Source of the DNA: Clostridia bacterium
GTDB lineage: Bacteria > Bacillota > Clostridia > Christensenellales > Aristaeellaceae
Assembly (NCBI GenBank): GCA_017463245.1
Contig: JAFTPN010000017.1
Span: 24,422 to 88,421, forward strand
Reading direction: 5' to 3'
Length of the DNA stretch: 64,000 nucleotides
Under the pieces are notes generated by a model. The model was not told where the DNA came from, did no database searches, and worked only from the letters and a program-made list of their open reading frames with translations. Positions 42,470-51,562 of this stretch are shown piece after piece (position 1 is the first letter of the stretch; each line of letters starts with the position of its first letter). Made by a program: the position numbers and the translations under genes.

Positions 42470-42766
42470 CCAGAGGGGCGTTGCCCCTCTGGACTCCCCA
42501 CCAAAGGGGACTTTGTCCCCTTTGGAAACCTCTACCAAAGGGCCATTCGGCCCTCTGGACACCCATCCTGTGTGGGCATACAGGGTGGGTTTTTATATGG
42601 GGTCACGGCGCGAATACGGTCGCGCCGCGACGCGGGGCAAGCAAAAAGGGACGACCAAGTAGGCCGTCCCCGAAAGGGTTTCGAAAGGGCTGAAAGCCCT
42701 TCGCGGAGTCCAGAGGCAGAGCCTCTGGTGGGGTTCCCCAAGGGGCAAAGCCCCTTGGGCGGGTTG
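42470..42766. repeat. Composite palindromic repeat mosaic, copy 3
   Basis: The 297-base gap is made of stem modules only: AGAGGGGCGTTGCCCCTCT, AAAGGGGACTTTGTCCCCTTT, AAGGGCCATTCGGCCCT, a CACCCATCC/GTGTGGG stem, module C (about 42603-42640), then AAGGGCTGAAAGCCCTT, CCAGAGGCAGAGCCTCTGG and AAGGGGCAAAGCCCCTT. Module B is missing here. The last stem TCAGGGCAGAGCCCTGA (42767-42783) forms the end of the following minus-strand gene. The stems may terminate transcription from both sides. Confidence 0.85.
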
Positions 42767-44659
42767 TCAGGGCAGAGCCCTGACGAGCTGCTGCTTGTTG
42801 TACTGCAAGGTGTACAGGTGGTGGTATGCGCCCTTGTGGTGCAGGAGCTCCTGGTGGGTGCCCTGCTCCAGGATCTTGCCGTGGGAGAGCAGGATGATGT
42901 TGTCCGCGTGCTGAATGGTGGACAGGCGGTGCGCCACCACCAGCATGGTGCCGATGTTCTTCATCTTTTCCAGGGAGTCCTGGATCAGCAGCTCCGTTTC
43001 GGTGTCGATGTTGGCGGTGGCCTCGTCCAGGATCATCACGGCGGGCTTGTGGAGAATGGTGCGGGCGAAGGACAGCAGCTGGCGCTGACCGGCGGAGAAG
43101 TTGTTGCCACGCTCGCGCACCACCTCGTCCAGGCCGCCTTCCAGCTTGTTGATAAAGCTGGAGGCGTTCACATACTTGCAGGCAGCCCAGATCTCCTCGT
43201 CGGTAAAGCGATCCTCCCGCAGAACGATGTTGGAGCGGATGGTGCCGGAGAAGAGGAACACGTCCTGCAGCATCTGGCCGAAGTGGCGGCGCAGGGAGGA
43301 AATCTTGATCTTGCGGATGTCGATGCCGTCGATGAGGATTTGCCCCTTCTGGATATCGTAGTTGCGGCAGATGAGGGAGAGGATGGTGGTTTTGCCGGAG
43401 CCGGTGGAACCCACGAAAGCCACCGTCTGCCTGGGCAGCACGTGGAAGGATACATCCTGCAGCACCCACTCGCCGGGCTTATAGCAGAACCACACATTGC
43501 GGAACTCGATCTCGCCGCGGATGCTGTCAAGCTCCATGGCGTCGGGCTCGTCCACCACCTCGGGCTGCATGTCGAACACGGTGAAAATCTTCTCGGCCGA
43601 GGCGAAGGCGGATTGCAGCATATTGAACTGCTCCGCCAGGGTCTGGATGGGGTTGAAGAACTTGGAGATGTACATATAGAAGGTCACGATGGTGCCGGAG
43701 GTAAGCGCCTGCCCCATGAAGGTGGTGTTCTGGATGATGCCCTTGGAGCCCAGGTACATCAGGCACATCACCGAGGAAATGTACAGCACATACACCATGG
43801 GACGGAAGATGCCGAACACGAAGATCTGGTTCTGCTTGGCCTTCTTCAGGCGGTTGCTCTTTTCCAGAAACTCGTTCATCTTGGCCTCTTCCCGGTTGAA
43901 GATCTGGGTGATCTTGATGCCGGAGAGGTTCTCGCTCAGGTAGGTGTTGATGTCCGTGGTGCCGTCCTTCACCTTGCGGTGCACCGCGCGGGAGAACTTG
44001 CGGAAGATCACCGTGAAAAGGATCACGAAGGGAACAAAGCACAGCACCATCAGCGTGAGCAGATAGTTGAGCAGCAGCATGGCGCCCAGCACGCCCACGA
44101 TGACGAACACGTTTTTCACCATGGTCACCAGGATGTTGGTGAACATCATGGAAATGGCGTTGGTATCGTTGGTGACGCGGGTCACCAGCTTGCCCACGGG
44201 GATCTGGTTCAGCTGCTCGTGGGAGAGGCTCTCGATGTGGGTGAACAGATCCTGCCGCAGGGCGGAGAGGATCTTCTGGCCGGTTTTTTGCAGGATGATG
44301 GCCTGGGCATAGGTGCAGAGCATGGAGATCAGCAAAACGCCTATGTACAGGATCACCATTTTGTACAGCAGGTTCAGCTCAAAGCTGGCCTTCACCAGCT
44401 CCTCGATGTTGCCGATGATCATGGGAGAGATCAGGTCGTAGGCGATGGACAGCAGCATCAGCACCAGCACGATGAGGAATTGCTTCCAGTAGGGCGTGGC
44501 GTATTTCAGCAGGCGCTTCATGATCTCGCCATCGGGCATATGGCGGTCAAAGCCAATGGCCTCCTGCTTGTTTTTCATCATGAGATACGCGGTGATGAAG
44601 ATGATGGAGAACACGCCCACAATGGCGCCCACGATCAGCAGGGGAAGATACTCACGCAT
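42767..44659 (-). CDS. ABC exporter half-transporter, active-site subunit
   Basis: 630 residues: one lone N-terminal helix (REYLPLLIVGAIVGVFSIIFITAYL), six-helix exporter core, then the ATPase. Walker A GSTGSGKTT, Q-loop MLQDVFLF, signature FSAGQRQLLSFAR (non-consensus), Walker B VMILDEATANID with the catalytic Glu, and switch His VAHRLST. With the upstream paralogue it makes a heterodimeric exporter of the BmrCD/TM287-288 kind, possibly for drugs, lipids or peptides. ATG at 44659 is inside the end of that gene. Its final residues are encoded by a repeat stem. Confidence 0.92.
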   Translation of the reverse strand: MREYLPLLIVGAIVGVFSIIFITAYLMMKNKQEAIGFDRHMPDGEIMKRLLKYATPYWKQFLIVLVLMLLSIAYDLISPMIIGNIEELVKASFELNLLYKMVILYIGVLLISMLCTYAQAIILQKTGQKILSALRQDLFTHIESLSHEQLNQIPVGKLVTRVTNDTNAISMMFTNILVTMVKNVFVIVGVLGAMLLLNYLLTLMVLCFVPFVILFTVIFRKFSRAVHRKVKDGTTDINTYLSENLSGIKITQIFNREEAKMNEFLEKSNRLKKAKQNQIFVFGIFRPMVYVLYISSVMCLMYLGSKGIIQNTTFMGQALTSGTIVTFYMYISKFFNPIQTLAEQFNMLQSAFASAEKIFTVFDMQPEVVDEPDAMELDSIRGEIEFRNVWFCYKPGEWVLQDVSFHVLPRQTVAFVGSTGSGKTTILSLICRNYDIQKGQILIDGIDIRKIKISSLRRHFGQMLQDVFLFSGTIRSNIVLREDRFTDEEIWAACKYVNASSFINKLEGGLDEVVRERGNNFSAGQRQLLSFARTILHKPAVMILDEATANIDTETELLIQDSLEKMKNIGTMLVVAHRLSTIQHADNIILLSHGKILEQGTHQELLHHKGAYHHLYTLQYNKQQLVRALP

Positions 44660-46436
44660 TGTGATGCTCGCCTCCTTCCTCCTCCAGCTTTTGCAGATCC
44701 ACCATGCGGCGGTAACTCTCGCAGGTGGCGTAGAGATCGTTGTGCGCACCCACGGCCACCACGCGGCCATCATCGATGAAGATCACCTTGTCCATCTGCT
44801 CGATGGTGGAAATGCGGTGGGCGATGAGGATGGTGGTGCGTCCGGCGCGGGTTTCCCGCAGGTTTTTCAGAATGCTGCGCTCCGTTTTGGTATCCACAGC
44901 GGACACGGAGTCATCCAGGATGAGGATGGGGGCGTTTTTCATCAGGGCACGGGCAATGGAGATGCGCTGCTTCTGCCCGCCGGAAACCGTCACGCCCCGC
45001 TCGCCCAGGATGGTCTGGTACTTGTCGGCAAACTCCTGGATGTTGCTGTCCACATCGGCCAGCACGGCGGCGTTTTGCACGGCGGCTTCGTCCACTTCAT
45101 CGCAGGAGAAGGCGATGTTCCGGGCAATGGTATCGCTGAACAGGAAGTTGTCCTGGGGCACATAGGCCGAGGCAGCGCGCACATCCCGGATGGGCACGCT
45201 GTTCACATCATGCCCGTCGATGAAAATGGTGCCGTCCGGCACATTGTAGGTGCGGAGGATCAGGTCTACCAGGGTGGTCTTGCCGGAGCCGGTCTTGCCC
45301 ACCAGACCCACGTTCTCACCCGCGGTGATGGTGAAGGACACGTTCTTCAGCGCATCGTATTCACCCTCGGGATAGCGGAAGGTCAGGTCGCGGAACTCAA
45401 TGTGACCCTGCACATCGGTCAGGGGCTGCACGTCGGCGCGGTCAACCACATCCTGCTTGGCATCCAGCAGCTCGCTGATGCGCTTCAGCGAGGCCTTGCC
45501 GCGGCTGGTCATGTCGATGAGCTCGGACACGGCCATGATGGGCCACACCGTGGCATTGAAGTAGCCGATGAACTCCATCAGCTGGCCGGCGTTGAACACA
45601 TTTTCATGCACCAGATAGCCGCCATAGCCCAGGATCACGCAGATCACGGACTCCACAAACAGCGTCACCAGCACGCGCAGCAGCACCGAGGCACGGGTGA
45701 AGTCCACATTGGCGTCCTCGTTTTCCCGGTTCAGCTTCTTGAACGCCCATAGCTCCTTGCCTTCCTTCACAAAGGCCTTGATCACCGCGATGCCGGAGAA
45801 GCTCTCCTGGCTGAAATCGCTCAGGCTGGAGAAGGCCTGCTGGCGGATGTCCCACTTCTTCATCATGTATTTGCCGATCACCGCGCTCACGCCCAGCAAA
45901 AGGAACATGGGGATCAGCGAGAGGATGGTCATCAGCGGGTTCATGCCCCACATTTTGGTGATGGCCATGCTGCCCTGCAAAAGGGCATCGAAGAACATCA
46001 GAAAGCCGCTGCCGTAGCAGTCCTGCACGGTTTCCAGATCGTTGGTGAACAGGCTCATCAGATTGCCAACCTTGTTCACCTGGTAATACTGGCGGGAGAG
46101 ATCCTTGGCGTGGCTGAACATGCGGTTGCGCAGGTCGGTCTCCACCTTGATGGCGGAGCCGAAAATGCAGATGCGCCACAAAAACCGCCCGAAGGCCAGC
46201 GCCATGATGATGCCGATCATGGGCAGGCAGATGCGATCCAGCAGGAAATCCATGTCGAAGGGAAGCTGTGCGCCATCCACCACCACATAGCCTGTGTTCA
46301 CGCCGTTGATGACCATCTGGTAGAGGTTGGGGATCACCAATTGCAGATAGTCCACCGCCGCCAGGGTGATCAGTCCCAGCAGCAGCCACGGAGCATATTT
46401 GATATAATACCGGTTGATATGCTTGCCGAAAATCAT
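44652..46436 (-). CDS. ABC exporter half-transporter, degenerate-site subunit
   Basis: 594 residues: six-helix exporter core and ATPase. Walker A GKTGSGKTT, canonical signature VSGGQKQRISIAR, but Walker B reads ILILDDSVSAVD, with Asp in place of the catalytic Glu. This is the usual asymmetry of heterodimeric exporters: this subunit contributes the degenerate site and the good signature motif, the partner the active Glu. Start at 46436 with AAAGGAG upstream. First gene of the two-gene operon. Confidence 0.92.
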   Translation of the reverse strand: MIFGKHINRYYIKYAPWLLLGLITLAAVDYLQLVIPNLYQMVINGVNTGYVVVDGAQLPFDMDFLLDRICLPMIGIIMALAFGRFLWRICIFGSAIKVETDLRNRMFSHAKDLSRQYYQVNKVGNLMSLFTNDLETVQDCYGSGFLMFFDALLQGSMAITKMWGMNPLMTILSLIPMFLLLGVSAVIGKYMMKKWDIRQQAFSSLSDFSQESFSGIAVIKAFVKEGKELWAFKKLNRENEDANVDFTRASVLLRVLVTLFVESVICVILGYGGYLVHENVFNAGQLMEFIGYFNATVWPIMAVSELIDMTSRGKASLKRISELLDAKQDVVDRADVQPLTDVQGHIEFRDLTFRYPEGEYDALKNVSFTITAGENVGLVGKTGSGKTTLVDLILRTYNVPDGTIFIDGHDVNSVPIRDVRAASAYVPQDNFLFSDTIARNIAFSCDEVDEAAVQNAAVLADVDSNIQEFADKYQTILGERGVTVSGGQKQRISIARALMKNAPILILDDSVSAVDTKTERSILKNLRETRAGRTTILIAHRISTIEQMDKVIFIDDGRVVAVGAHNDLYATCESYRRMVDLQKLEEEGGEHHNA

Positions 46437-46477
46437 GAGGTTCTCCTTTGTTGGTGAGTTGGTTGCATACGGCCTCT

Positions 46478-46506
46478 ATTATACTACAGATTTCATTGGT
46501 TGAATA
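46478..46506 (-). promoter_or_regulatory. Promoter of the heterodimeric ABC exporter
   Basis: Minus strand TATTCA, 17 bp, perfect TATAAT, about 40 nt before the start codon. Confidence 0.6.
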
Positions 46507-46509
46507 GTG

Positions 46510-46544
46510 AAAAAAGCAGCTTTCTGCGGTGAAAGCTGCTTTTG
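46510..46544. terminator. Bidirectional terminator
   Basis: A perfect 13-bp stem (AAAAGCAGCTTTC / GAAAGCTGCTTTT) gives T-runs on both strands; it ends the EamA gene on the minus strand. Confidence 0.8.
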
Positions 46545-46550
46545 TGCGGA

Positions 46551-47384
46551 TCAGATGTTCAAAAGGATCAGCGCGGCCAGGATCACGCCCAGGGCGATCC
46601 ATTTGCGGCGGGTGAGCCTTTCGTGGAAGCACAGCACACCCACGGCGGTGACCATCACAATGGTGCCGACGCTGAAGGTGGGGTAGGCTACCACGGCGGG
46701 AACGCTGCCCAGGGAGAGCAGCAGGAACCGCGCCGAGAAGTAATTGGGGATGCCCAGCGCCAGTCCCCACAGGGCATCCTGCCAGGTGAAGCGCTGCTTT
46801 TTCACCATGCACAGCACCGTGCAGAGGATCAGCGCGGTGCCAAAGGTATACAGCAGGTACTGATCCTTCAGCGCCGGGGCGCCCAGCTCCTCGAAGATCT
46901 TCGACATGCCGTCGGAGCTGCCGCCGGAGAGCAGCAGGATCAGCAAGCCTGCAATGCTGCCGGTCTCCTCCTTGCTTCCGCCCTGGATCAGCACAATGGC
47001 CGCCAGCGCCAGCACCAGGCCAATGATCTGCCCCAGGCCGGGCTGCTCCCCAAAGGCGATGATGGCCAGCACCGTGGGGACAATGACGCCCAGCTTCATA
47101 AAGGTGGCGGGCAGCACCACGCCATTGCGGCGGATGTTCCATTGCAAAAGCACAAAGCCCGCCAGATACAGCACGCCCGTCAGACAGCCCAGCGCCAGCG
47201 TCAGGGGCAGCCCCTCATGGCGGGGGAAAAGCGTCAGCCTGCCGGAAAAGGCCAGGGACAGGGCGGCGCACATCACATAGTTCACGGCCAGCTTGGTCAT
47301 GCCGTTGCGGCTGCGGTTTTCGCTTAAACGCATGACGACGGTTACCAGCATACTGGACAGAATGGCAAGGATCAGATACAGCAT
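46551..47384 (-). CDS. EamA/DMT-family permease
   Basis: 277 residues with about ten short helices, the drug/metabolite transporter layout of two EamA halves (GVIVPTVLAIIAFGEQP in the first, SVPAVVAYPTFSVGTIVMV and FHERLTRRKWIALGVILAA in the second). Such proteins export amino acids, nucleosides or metabolites, or import sugars; substrate unknown. Starts at 47384 with CCAGGAGCG upstream. Downstream of the Na/Pi symporter gene but separated from it by a terminator. Confidence 0.85.
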   Translation of the reverse strand: MLYLILAILSSMLVTVVMRLSENRSRNGMTKLAVNYVMCAALSLAFSGRLTLFPRHEGLPLTLALGCLTGVLYLAGFVLLQWNIRRNGVVLPATFMKLGVIVPTVLAIIAFGEQPGLGQIIGLVLALAAIVLIQGGSKEETGSIAGLLILLLSGGSSDGMSKIFEELGAPALKDQYLLYTFGTALILCTVLCMVKKQRFTWQDALWGLALGIPNYFSARFLLLSLGSVPAVVAYPTFSVGTIVMVTAVGVLCFHERLTRRKWIALGVILAALILLNI

Positions 47385-47404
47385 GGAATCACGCTCCTGG
47401 TGGT

Positions 47405-47441
47405 GATAAAAGGGCTACGGCGAAAGATCTTGCCGTAGCCC
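47405..47441 (-). terminator. Terminator after the Na/Pi symporter gene
   Basis: On the minus strand GGCTACGGC and GCCGTAGCC pair around 10 nt and are followed by CTTTTATC. Confidence 0.75.
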
Positions 47442-47455
47442 GGGGTGACGAAGGA

Positions 47456-49255
47456 TTACAGGGTGATGTTCTCCAGGGGCACGATGTACTGCTGGCGGCG
47501 GTTCTCCTGCTCGGCCAGGTAGGACTGGTCGCCGGAGGTGTGCAGCTCCTTGAGGTACTCGTGGTGGTTGTTCAGAATGGCCTCGTTGTTCTTGGCCAGG
47601 ATCAGCATGGCGATGGAGGAGCACTGGTCGGCAGCGCGCTCCAGGTAGGTGAGGGACTCCATGAACAGAAGACCCGCATTGATGGAGCAGGTGCCGGCGC
47701 ACAGGCGGGCGGTGTGGCGATCCTTCAAAAGCAGCACCATGTCGTCGATGACCTCTTCCAGGGGCTCGATGCGGCGGGCTGTGGCGTCGCTGTTGTAGAT
47801 CAGGGCGTCCACCGTCAGACGCAGGATCTCCTGAATGGCGTCGGCCAGCACGTCCATTTCCTTCTGGGCACCCTCGGAGAAGGCCAGCTTCTCATCGGCC
47901 ATCTTCTTGGCCATCTCATCGAAGTTGGTGGCATAGTCGCCCACGCGTTCGATGTTGGGGATGCACTGCATCAGGGTGTTCAGCAGGTGCTTGTCACGGG
48001 GATTGTCGATGGAGCGGGACAGCTCGATGAGGTAGTTGTCCGCCGTATCGGCAAAGCGATCCAGCTGATCCTCGGTGGCGTTGATGTCATCGGAGCGCAG
48101 CAGGTCGTAGCCCTTGAACTGGGCAAGGCCCAGCTCCACGTTCTCCTTGGCGGCCTTGGCCATCACGGCTACGCAATGGGCAGCCTCGGAAAGGGCCAGG
48201 GCGGGGGAGATCATCAGCTTCTTGTCCAGGCCGTTGAGCTCGGGGTACTTGGACTCCTTCACCGGGTCGTCCTTGATGATGGCGCAGGACATCTTCATCA
48301 GCAGGTTGGTGAAGGGCAGCAGCACGATGGCGGTGATCAGGTTGAACAGGGTCTGGAAATTGGCGATCATGCCGCTGTCGGCAATGCTTTCCCACAGGGT
48401 AGGCCAGGCGCCGCCGTTCTTCAGGATGGTCATAACGATCATGAAGAGGATGGTGCCCACCGTGTTGAACACGATGTGGACGATGCCCGTGCGCTTGGCG
48501 TCCTTGTCGGTGCCGATGGAGCAGACCATGGCGGTGGTGACGCAGGTGCCCAGGTTGATGCCCATGATCACGGGATACACCAGGTTAAAGGTCATGGCAC
48601 CGGTGGAGGACAGCGCCTGCAGGATACCCACCATGGCGGAGGAGGACTGCACGATCACCGTCAGCACCAGGCCGGTGAGGATGCCCAGCAGGGGCATGCT
48701 GGCAAACTGGGACAGGGCGTTTTTGAACATCTCGGATTCAGCCAGGGGTTCCACGGCATCGGTCATGGCGATGAGGCCGGTGAACAGAACGCCGAAGCCC
48801 ATGGCAATGAGGCCGCCATTTTTCAGGCTGTCCCGCTTGATGAACATAATGAAGATAATGCCCAGCACCAGCGCAATGGGCGCCAGGGTATCGGGCTTGA
48901 AGAACACCAGCAGCGAGCCGCCGCCAGCATCGATGTCCATCAGGCGGATGATCTGGGCGGTGACGGTGGTGCCGATGTTGGCGCCCAGCACAATGCTCAC
49001 GGCCTGGCGCAGGTTCAGGATGCCAGCGCCGATGAGGCCTACCGTCAGCACGATGGTGGCGGTGGAGCTCTGGATGATGGCGGTAACCAGCGTGCCGGTG
49101 ACCATGCCAAGGAAAGCGTTCTGGGTCAGTTTGCCCAGGAACTTTTTCAGCGCCTCGCCGGAACCCTGCTTCAGGCCGTCGGACATGATCTCCATGCCGT
49201 AGAGGAACATGGCCAGGCCGCCCAGCAGCTTAATGATCATCAAAATCGTGTCCAT
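47456..49255 (-). CDS. Na+/phosphate symporter with PhoU-like domain
   Basis: 599 residues. Two inverted Na/Pi-cotransporter repeats carry the hallmark QSS motifs (AIIQSSTATIVL and VIVQSSSAMVGI) and GANIGTT / GINLGTCVT. The C-terminal about 200 residues are a PhoU-like helical domain (MQCIPNIERVGDYATNFDE, LEEVIDDMVLLLKDRHTARL, ERAADQCSSIA). It takes up or exports phosphate with sodium; the fused PhoU domain probably regulates it. Start at 49255 rather than 49273 because of ATGGAGA spacing. Confidence 0.93.
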   Translation of the reverse strand: MDTILMIIKLLGGLAMFLYGMEIMSDGLKQGSGEALKKFLGKLTQNAFLGMVTGTLVTAIIQSSTATIVLTVGLIGAGILNLRQAVSIVLGANIGTTVTAQIIRLMDIDAGGGSLLVFFKPDTLAPIALVLGIIFIMFIKRDSLKNGGLIAMGFGVLFTGLIAMTDAVEPLAESEMFKNALSQFASMPLLGILTGLVLTVIVQSSSAMVGILQALSSTGAMTFNLVYPVIMGINLGTCVTTAMVCSIGTDKDAKRTGIVHIVFNTVGTILFMIVMTILKNGGAWPTLWESIADSGMIANFQTLFNLITAIVLLPFTNLLMKMSCAIIKDDPVKESKYPELNGLDKKLMISPALALSEAAHCVAVMAKAAKENVELGLAQFKGYDLLRSDDINATEDQLDRFADTADNYLIELSRSIDNPRDKHLLNTLMQCIPNIERVGDYATNFDEMAKKMADEKLAFSEGAQKEMDVLADAIQEILRLTVDALIYNSDATARRIEPLEEVIDDMVLLLKDRHTARLCAGTCSINAGLLFMESLTYLERAADQCSSIAMLILAKNNEAILNNHHEYLKELHTSGDQSYLAEQENRRQQYIVPLENITL

Positions 49256-49311
49256 AAGTTTTCTCCATATCAATCATTTGGTATAGGGAAACGGGGGATG
49301 CGTACCCCTCT

Positions 49312-49340
49312 ATGATAAAGAATTTACGGCGATTTTACAA
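49312..49340 (-). promoter_or_regulatory. Promoter of the Na/Pi symporter gene
   Basis: Minus strand TTGTAA and TATCAT with a 17-bp spacer. A single 0A-box-like TGTCGAA lies about 40 bp upstream (49379-49385); one 7-mer alone is weak evidence. Confidence 0.65.
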
Positions 49341-49468
49341 GTCCCTGACAATGGATTTTCGGATGTTTCGCTGCATCTTGTCGAAACTCATGGAAAAACG
49401 CCTGGATGCAAAGGGGGTTTTTCGGCAGGAATCCCCAAAGTGCATGAGAACAATAAAACGAAAACCAC

Positions 49469-49501
49469 GAAAAAGCCCCGGAGGGCAAGGCCTTCCGGGG
49501 T
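49469..49501 (-). terminator. Terminator after the MerR gene
   Basis: On the minus strand CCCCGGAAGGC and GCCCTCCGGGG pair around CTT and are followed by CTTTTTC. Confidence 0.8.
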
Positions 49502-49507
49502 GAGGGA

Positions 49508-50479
49508 TCAGGGATTCTTCCGTTTGATGGGGAACATCAGGTCGATCTGTCCGTCGGTACCGTCCTTGGGCCAGCCCAGGTGGGCGGAGCGTACCCAGTT
49601 CAGGTGTTCCTCCAGGCAGCCGCCCATGGTATTCTCATCACCGCGCCAGTCGATATCGTATTCCTCGCTTTTTTCCACCCACTGGTTCAGATTCCACCAG
49701 TATTGGAATTCGGGGAACTTGATGGTCAGCACGGCGTACATGCCGCCGGGGAAATGCTGACGGGTAAAGTCCTCCGGCAGGGAGAAATCCTCGGGGATGG
49801 TGACCCAATCCTCGTAGCCGTGGAGGTCGCCCTCCAGCACGCCGGGGTTGGGGTGGTTGAAGCCAAACATCCGGGCATCGGGCTTGACTTCGTAGAGCTT
49901 GCTTTCCTGAATGAAGCGTGAGACCCTGTTGCCCACCACTTCCTCCGGGTCTTTGCCGATGTAGTGGTAGCTGGCCACGGTGCAGGGCGGCAGATGCACA
50001 ATGCGCACGTTCAGCCTTTCATCCAGCTTCTGGGCAGCGTTGTTCAGGTCGGACACAGGCACTTCCTCCTTCAAATTGCTTTTTTCGGGCGCAAGCGCTT
50101 CGGTCAGCTCAGTAAGTTCCGGACTCAGCAGCAATACCGGGTCGTCCGTGTGATCGGCCAGGCGCTGCAAAATGCTGCGGATCAGCCCCAGCGCCTCGGT
50201 CTCCTGGTCAATTTCCGCGATGTGGCGGCGGTACACCTCCTGCCTGCGGGAGGGATCCTTCTCCTGCAGGATGATGGCGATGTCCTTGAGCGGGATGCGC
50301 AGCTTGCGCAAAACCAGGATCTGCACCAGGCGGGTCACGTCCTCAGCGGTGTACATCCGGTAGGCATAGTCCTCCCGGCGGCTGCTGTTGATCAGCCCTT
50401 GCTTTTCGTAGTAGCGCAGCATCCGGGTGGAAACGCCGCAGGCGCGGGAAACCTGGGTCACGGTCAATAGCTTCTCCAT
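49508..50479 (-). CDS. MerR-family regulator with GyrI-like effector domain
   Basis: 323 residues. The MerR HTH is at the N-terminus (LTVTQVSRACGVSTRMLRYYE, YRMYTAEDVTRLVQI), then a coiled-coil dimer helix, then a C-terminal about 160-residue domain (PPCTVASYHYIGKDPEEV, HFPGGMYAVLTIKF, YWWNLNQWVEKSEE) resembling the GyrI/AraC effector-binding fold of BmrR, which senses bulky hydrophobic drugs. Start 50479 with AAAGGAGG. The promoter is the classic 19-bp-spacer MerR type with a central palindrome, so it is autoregulated. The nearby exporter is a plausible further target. Confidence 0.9.
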   Translation of the reverse strand: MEKLLTVTQVSRACGVSTRMLRYYEKQGLINSSRREDYAYRMYTAEDVTRLVQILVLRKLRIPLKDIAIILQEKDPSRRQEVYRRHIAEIDQETEALGLIRSILQRLADHTDDPVLLLSPELTELTEALAPEKSNLKEEVPVSDLNNAAQKLDERLNVRIVHLPPCTVASYHYIGKDPEEVVGNRVSRFIQESKLYEVKPDARMFGFNHPNPGVLEGDLHGYEDWVTIPEDFSLPEDFTRQHFPGGMYAVLTIKFPEFQYWWNLNQWVEKSEEYDIDWRGDENTMGGCLEEHLNWVRSAHLGWPKDGTDGQIDLMFPIKRKNP

Positions 50480-50501
50480 GCGCTTGCCTCCTTTCGCAAC
50501 C

Positions 50502-50532
50502 AGTATAAAGTGCGACACGGTGTCCAAGTCAA
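50502..50532 (-). promoter_or_regulatory. MerR-type promoter with 19-bp spacer and operator
   Basis: Minus strand TTGACT (50527-50532) and TATACT (50502-50507) are 19 bp apart, too long for unaided RNA polymerase. A perfect palindrome GACACGGTGTC (50514-50524) sits in the spacer. This is the standard MerR activation architecture. The -35 overlaps the stop codon of the HAD phosphatase gene. Confidence 0.85.
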
Positions 50533-51353
50533 GGGATAACGTGCAGAATATTTCGCAGGGCGTGGGCAATGCCGTCCTCGTCGCAGGAGCGGGTCACATG
50601 GGCGGCAATGGCCTTCACCTGGGGGTGGGCATTGCCCATGGCCACGCTGTTGGGGCAATGGGAGAGCATCTCCACATCGTTCAGGTCATCGCCAAACACG
50701 GCGATCTCCTCCCGGCTCAACCCCAGCTGCTGGCGCACCCGCTCGATGGCCAGGTGCTTGCTGGCCTGCAGGCTGGCCACCTGCATGGTGCTGCCCCCAT
50801 CGGTGAGGTAGATGTGCGCCTTGCTGCCGCAGGCGGCTTGCAGGGCGGGGTAGAGGGTTTCTGGCATCAGCTTGCCGGTGGCCTCCAGCAGGTAGTCGTA
50901 ATAGATCAGCATTTTCACGGCATGGTGGGCGGCAAAGTCGTCCAGGGGGAGGATGTCCTCCCGCTTCATGCCCCAGGGAGCGAGCATCCTGTCCGGCATG
51001 AAGTGGTTGAAGGCGTGGAGGTCGCCTTCCATGTGCAACGAGAGCTGCACACCCTCGTGCCTGGCCACCTCCTGCACGCACAGGCGCACCGCATCGGGGT
51101 CGATGTAGGTGTAGGTGGTGTTGTTGCCCATCACCAGGCAGGCCCCGTTGCTGTGCAGCCCGCCATCGAACAGGGCGGCGATGTCCTCCGGCCAGCCCAG
51201 CTTCTGCGCCAGGCGGGGCGAGCGCGCCGTGGCCATAAAGACCTTCACGCCCTGCTGCTTGCACAGGCGCAGCGCCGCGATGGTGGAGGGAAGCAGCGTT
51301 TTGCGGGAGGAGAGCAGCGTGCCGTCAAGATCGAAAAAGAGCGCTTGGATCAT
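50529..51353 (-). CDS. Cof-type HAD phosphatase
   Basis: 274 residues. Motif I FFDLDGTLL, motif II FMATARS, motif III Lys in LQASKHLAIER and motif IV FGDDLNDVEM are all present, with the C2B cap between. Cof/YbjI-type enzymes dephosphorylate sugar phosphates, pyridoxal phosphate or flavin precursors. Start 51353 with AAAGGAGGAAAGGG upstream; a longer upstream frame only reads through the tRNA gene. Confidence 0.92.
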   Translation of the reverse strand: MIQALFFDLDGTLLSSRKTLLPSTIAALRLCKQQGVKVFMATARSPRLAQKLGWPEDIAALFDGGLHSNGACLVMGNNTTYTYIDPDAVRLCVQEVARHEGVQLSLHMEGDLHAFNHFMPDRMLAPWGMKREDILPLDDFAAHHAVKMLIYYDYLLEATGKLMPETLYPALQAACGSKAHIYLTDGGSTMQVASLQASKHLAIERVRQQLGLSREEIAVFGDDLNDVEMLSHCPNSVAMGNAHPQVKAIAAHVTRSCDEDGIAHALRNILHVIP

Positions 51354-51380
51354 TCCCTTTCCTCCTTTTGCCGATAAAAA

Positions 51381-51409
51381 CAAAAAAGCCGGAAACCCAA
51401 GTTTCCGGT
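51381..51409 (-). terminator. Terminator of the tRNA-Ala gene
   Basis: CCGGAAAC and GTTTCCGG pair around a 4-nt loop and are followed on the minus strand by CTTTTTTG. Confidence 0.85.
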
Positions 51410-51412
51410 GAG

Positions 51413-51485
51413 TGGAGCATAGCGGATTCGAACCGCTGACCCCAACACTGCCAGTGTTGTGCGCTACCAGCTGCGCTAATGCCCC
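51413..51485 (-). tRNA. tRNA-Ala (anticodon GGC)
   Basis: 73 nt with a complete cloverleaf. The acceptor GGGGCAT/ATGCTCC contains the G3-U70 wobble that identifies alanine tRNA. D arm GCGCAGCTGGTAGCGC, anticodon loop CTGGCAG (anticodon GGC, reads GCC and GCU), T arm GCGGTTCGAATCCGC, discriminator A. The 3' CCA is not encoded. It has its own promoter and terminator. Confidence 0.95.
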
Positions 51486-51498
51486 ACGAACAAGAGTA

Positions 51499-51527
51499 AG
51501 TATAGCACAGGCCAACAAATTTGTAAA
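51499..51527 (-). promoter_or_regulatory. Promoter of tRNA-Ala
   Basis: Minus strand TTTACA and TATACT with a 17-bp spacer, preceded by TGC (extended -10), about 14 nt before the tRNA. Confidence 0.75.
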
Positions 51528-51562
51528 GAGGGAATTTTGTTTTTCTGCTTTTTTCCATGCAT

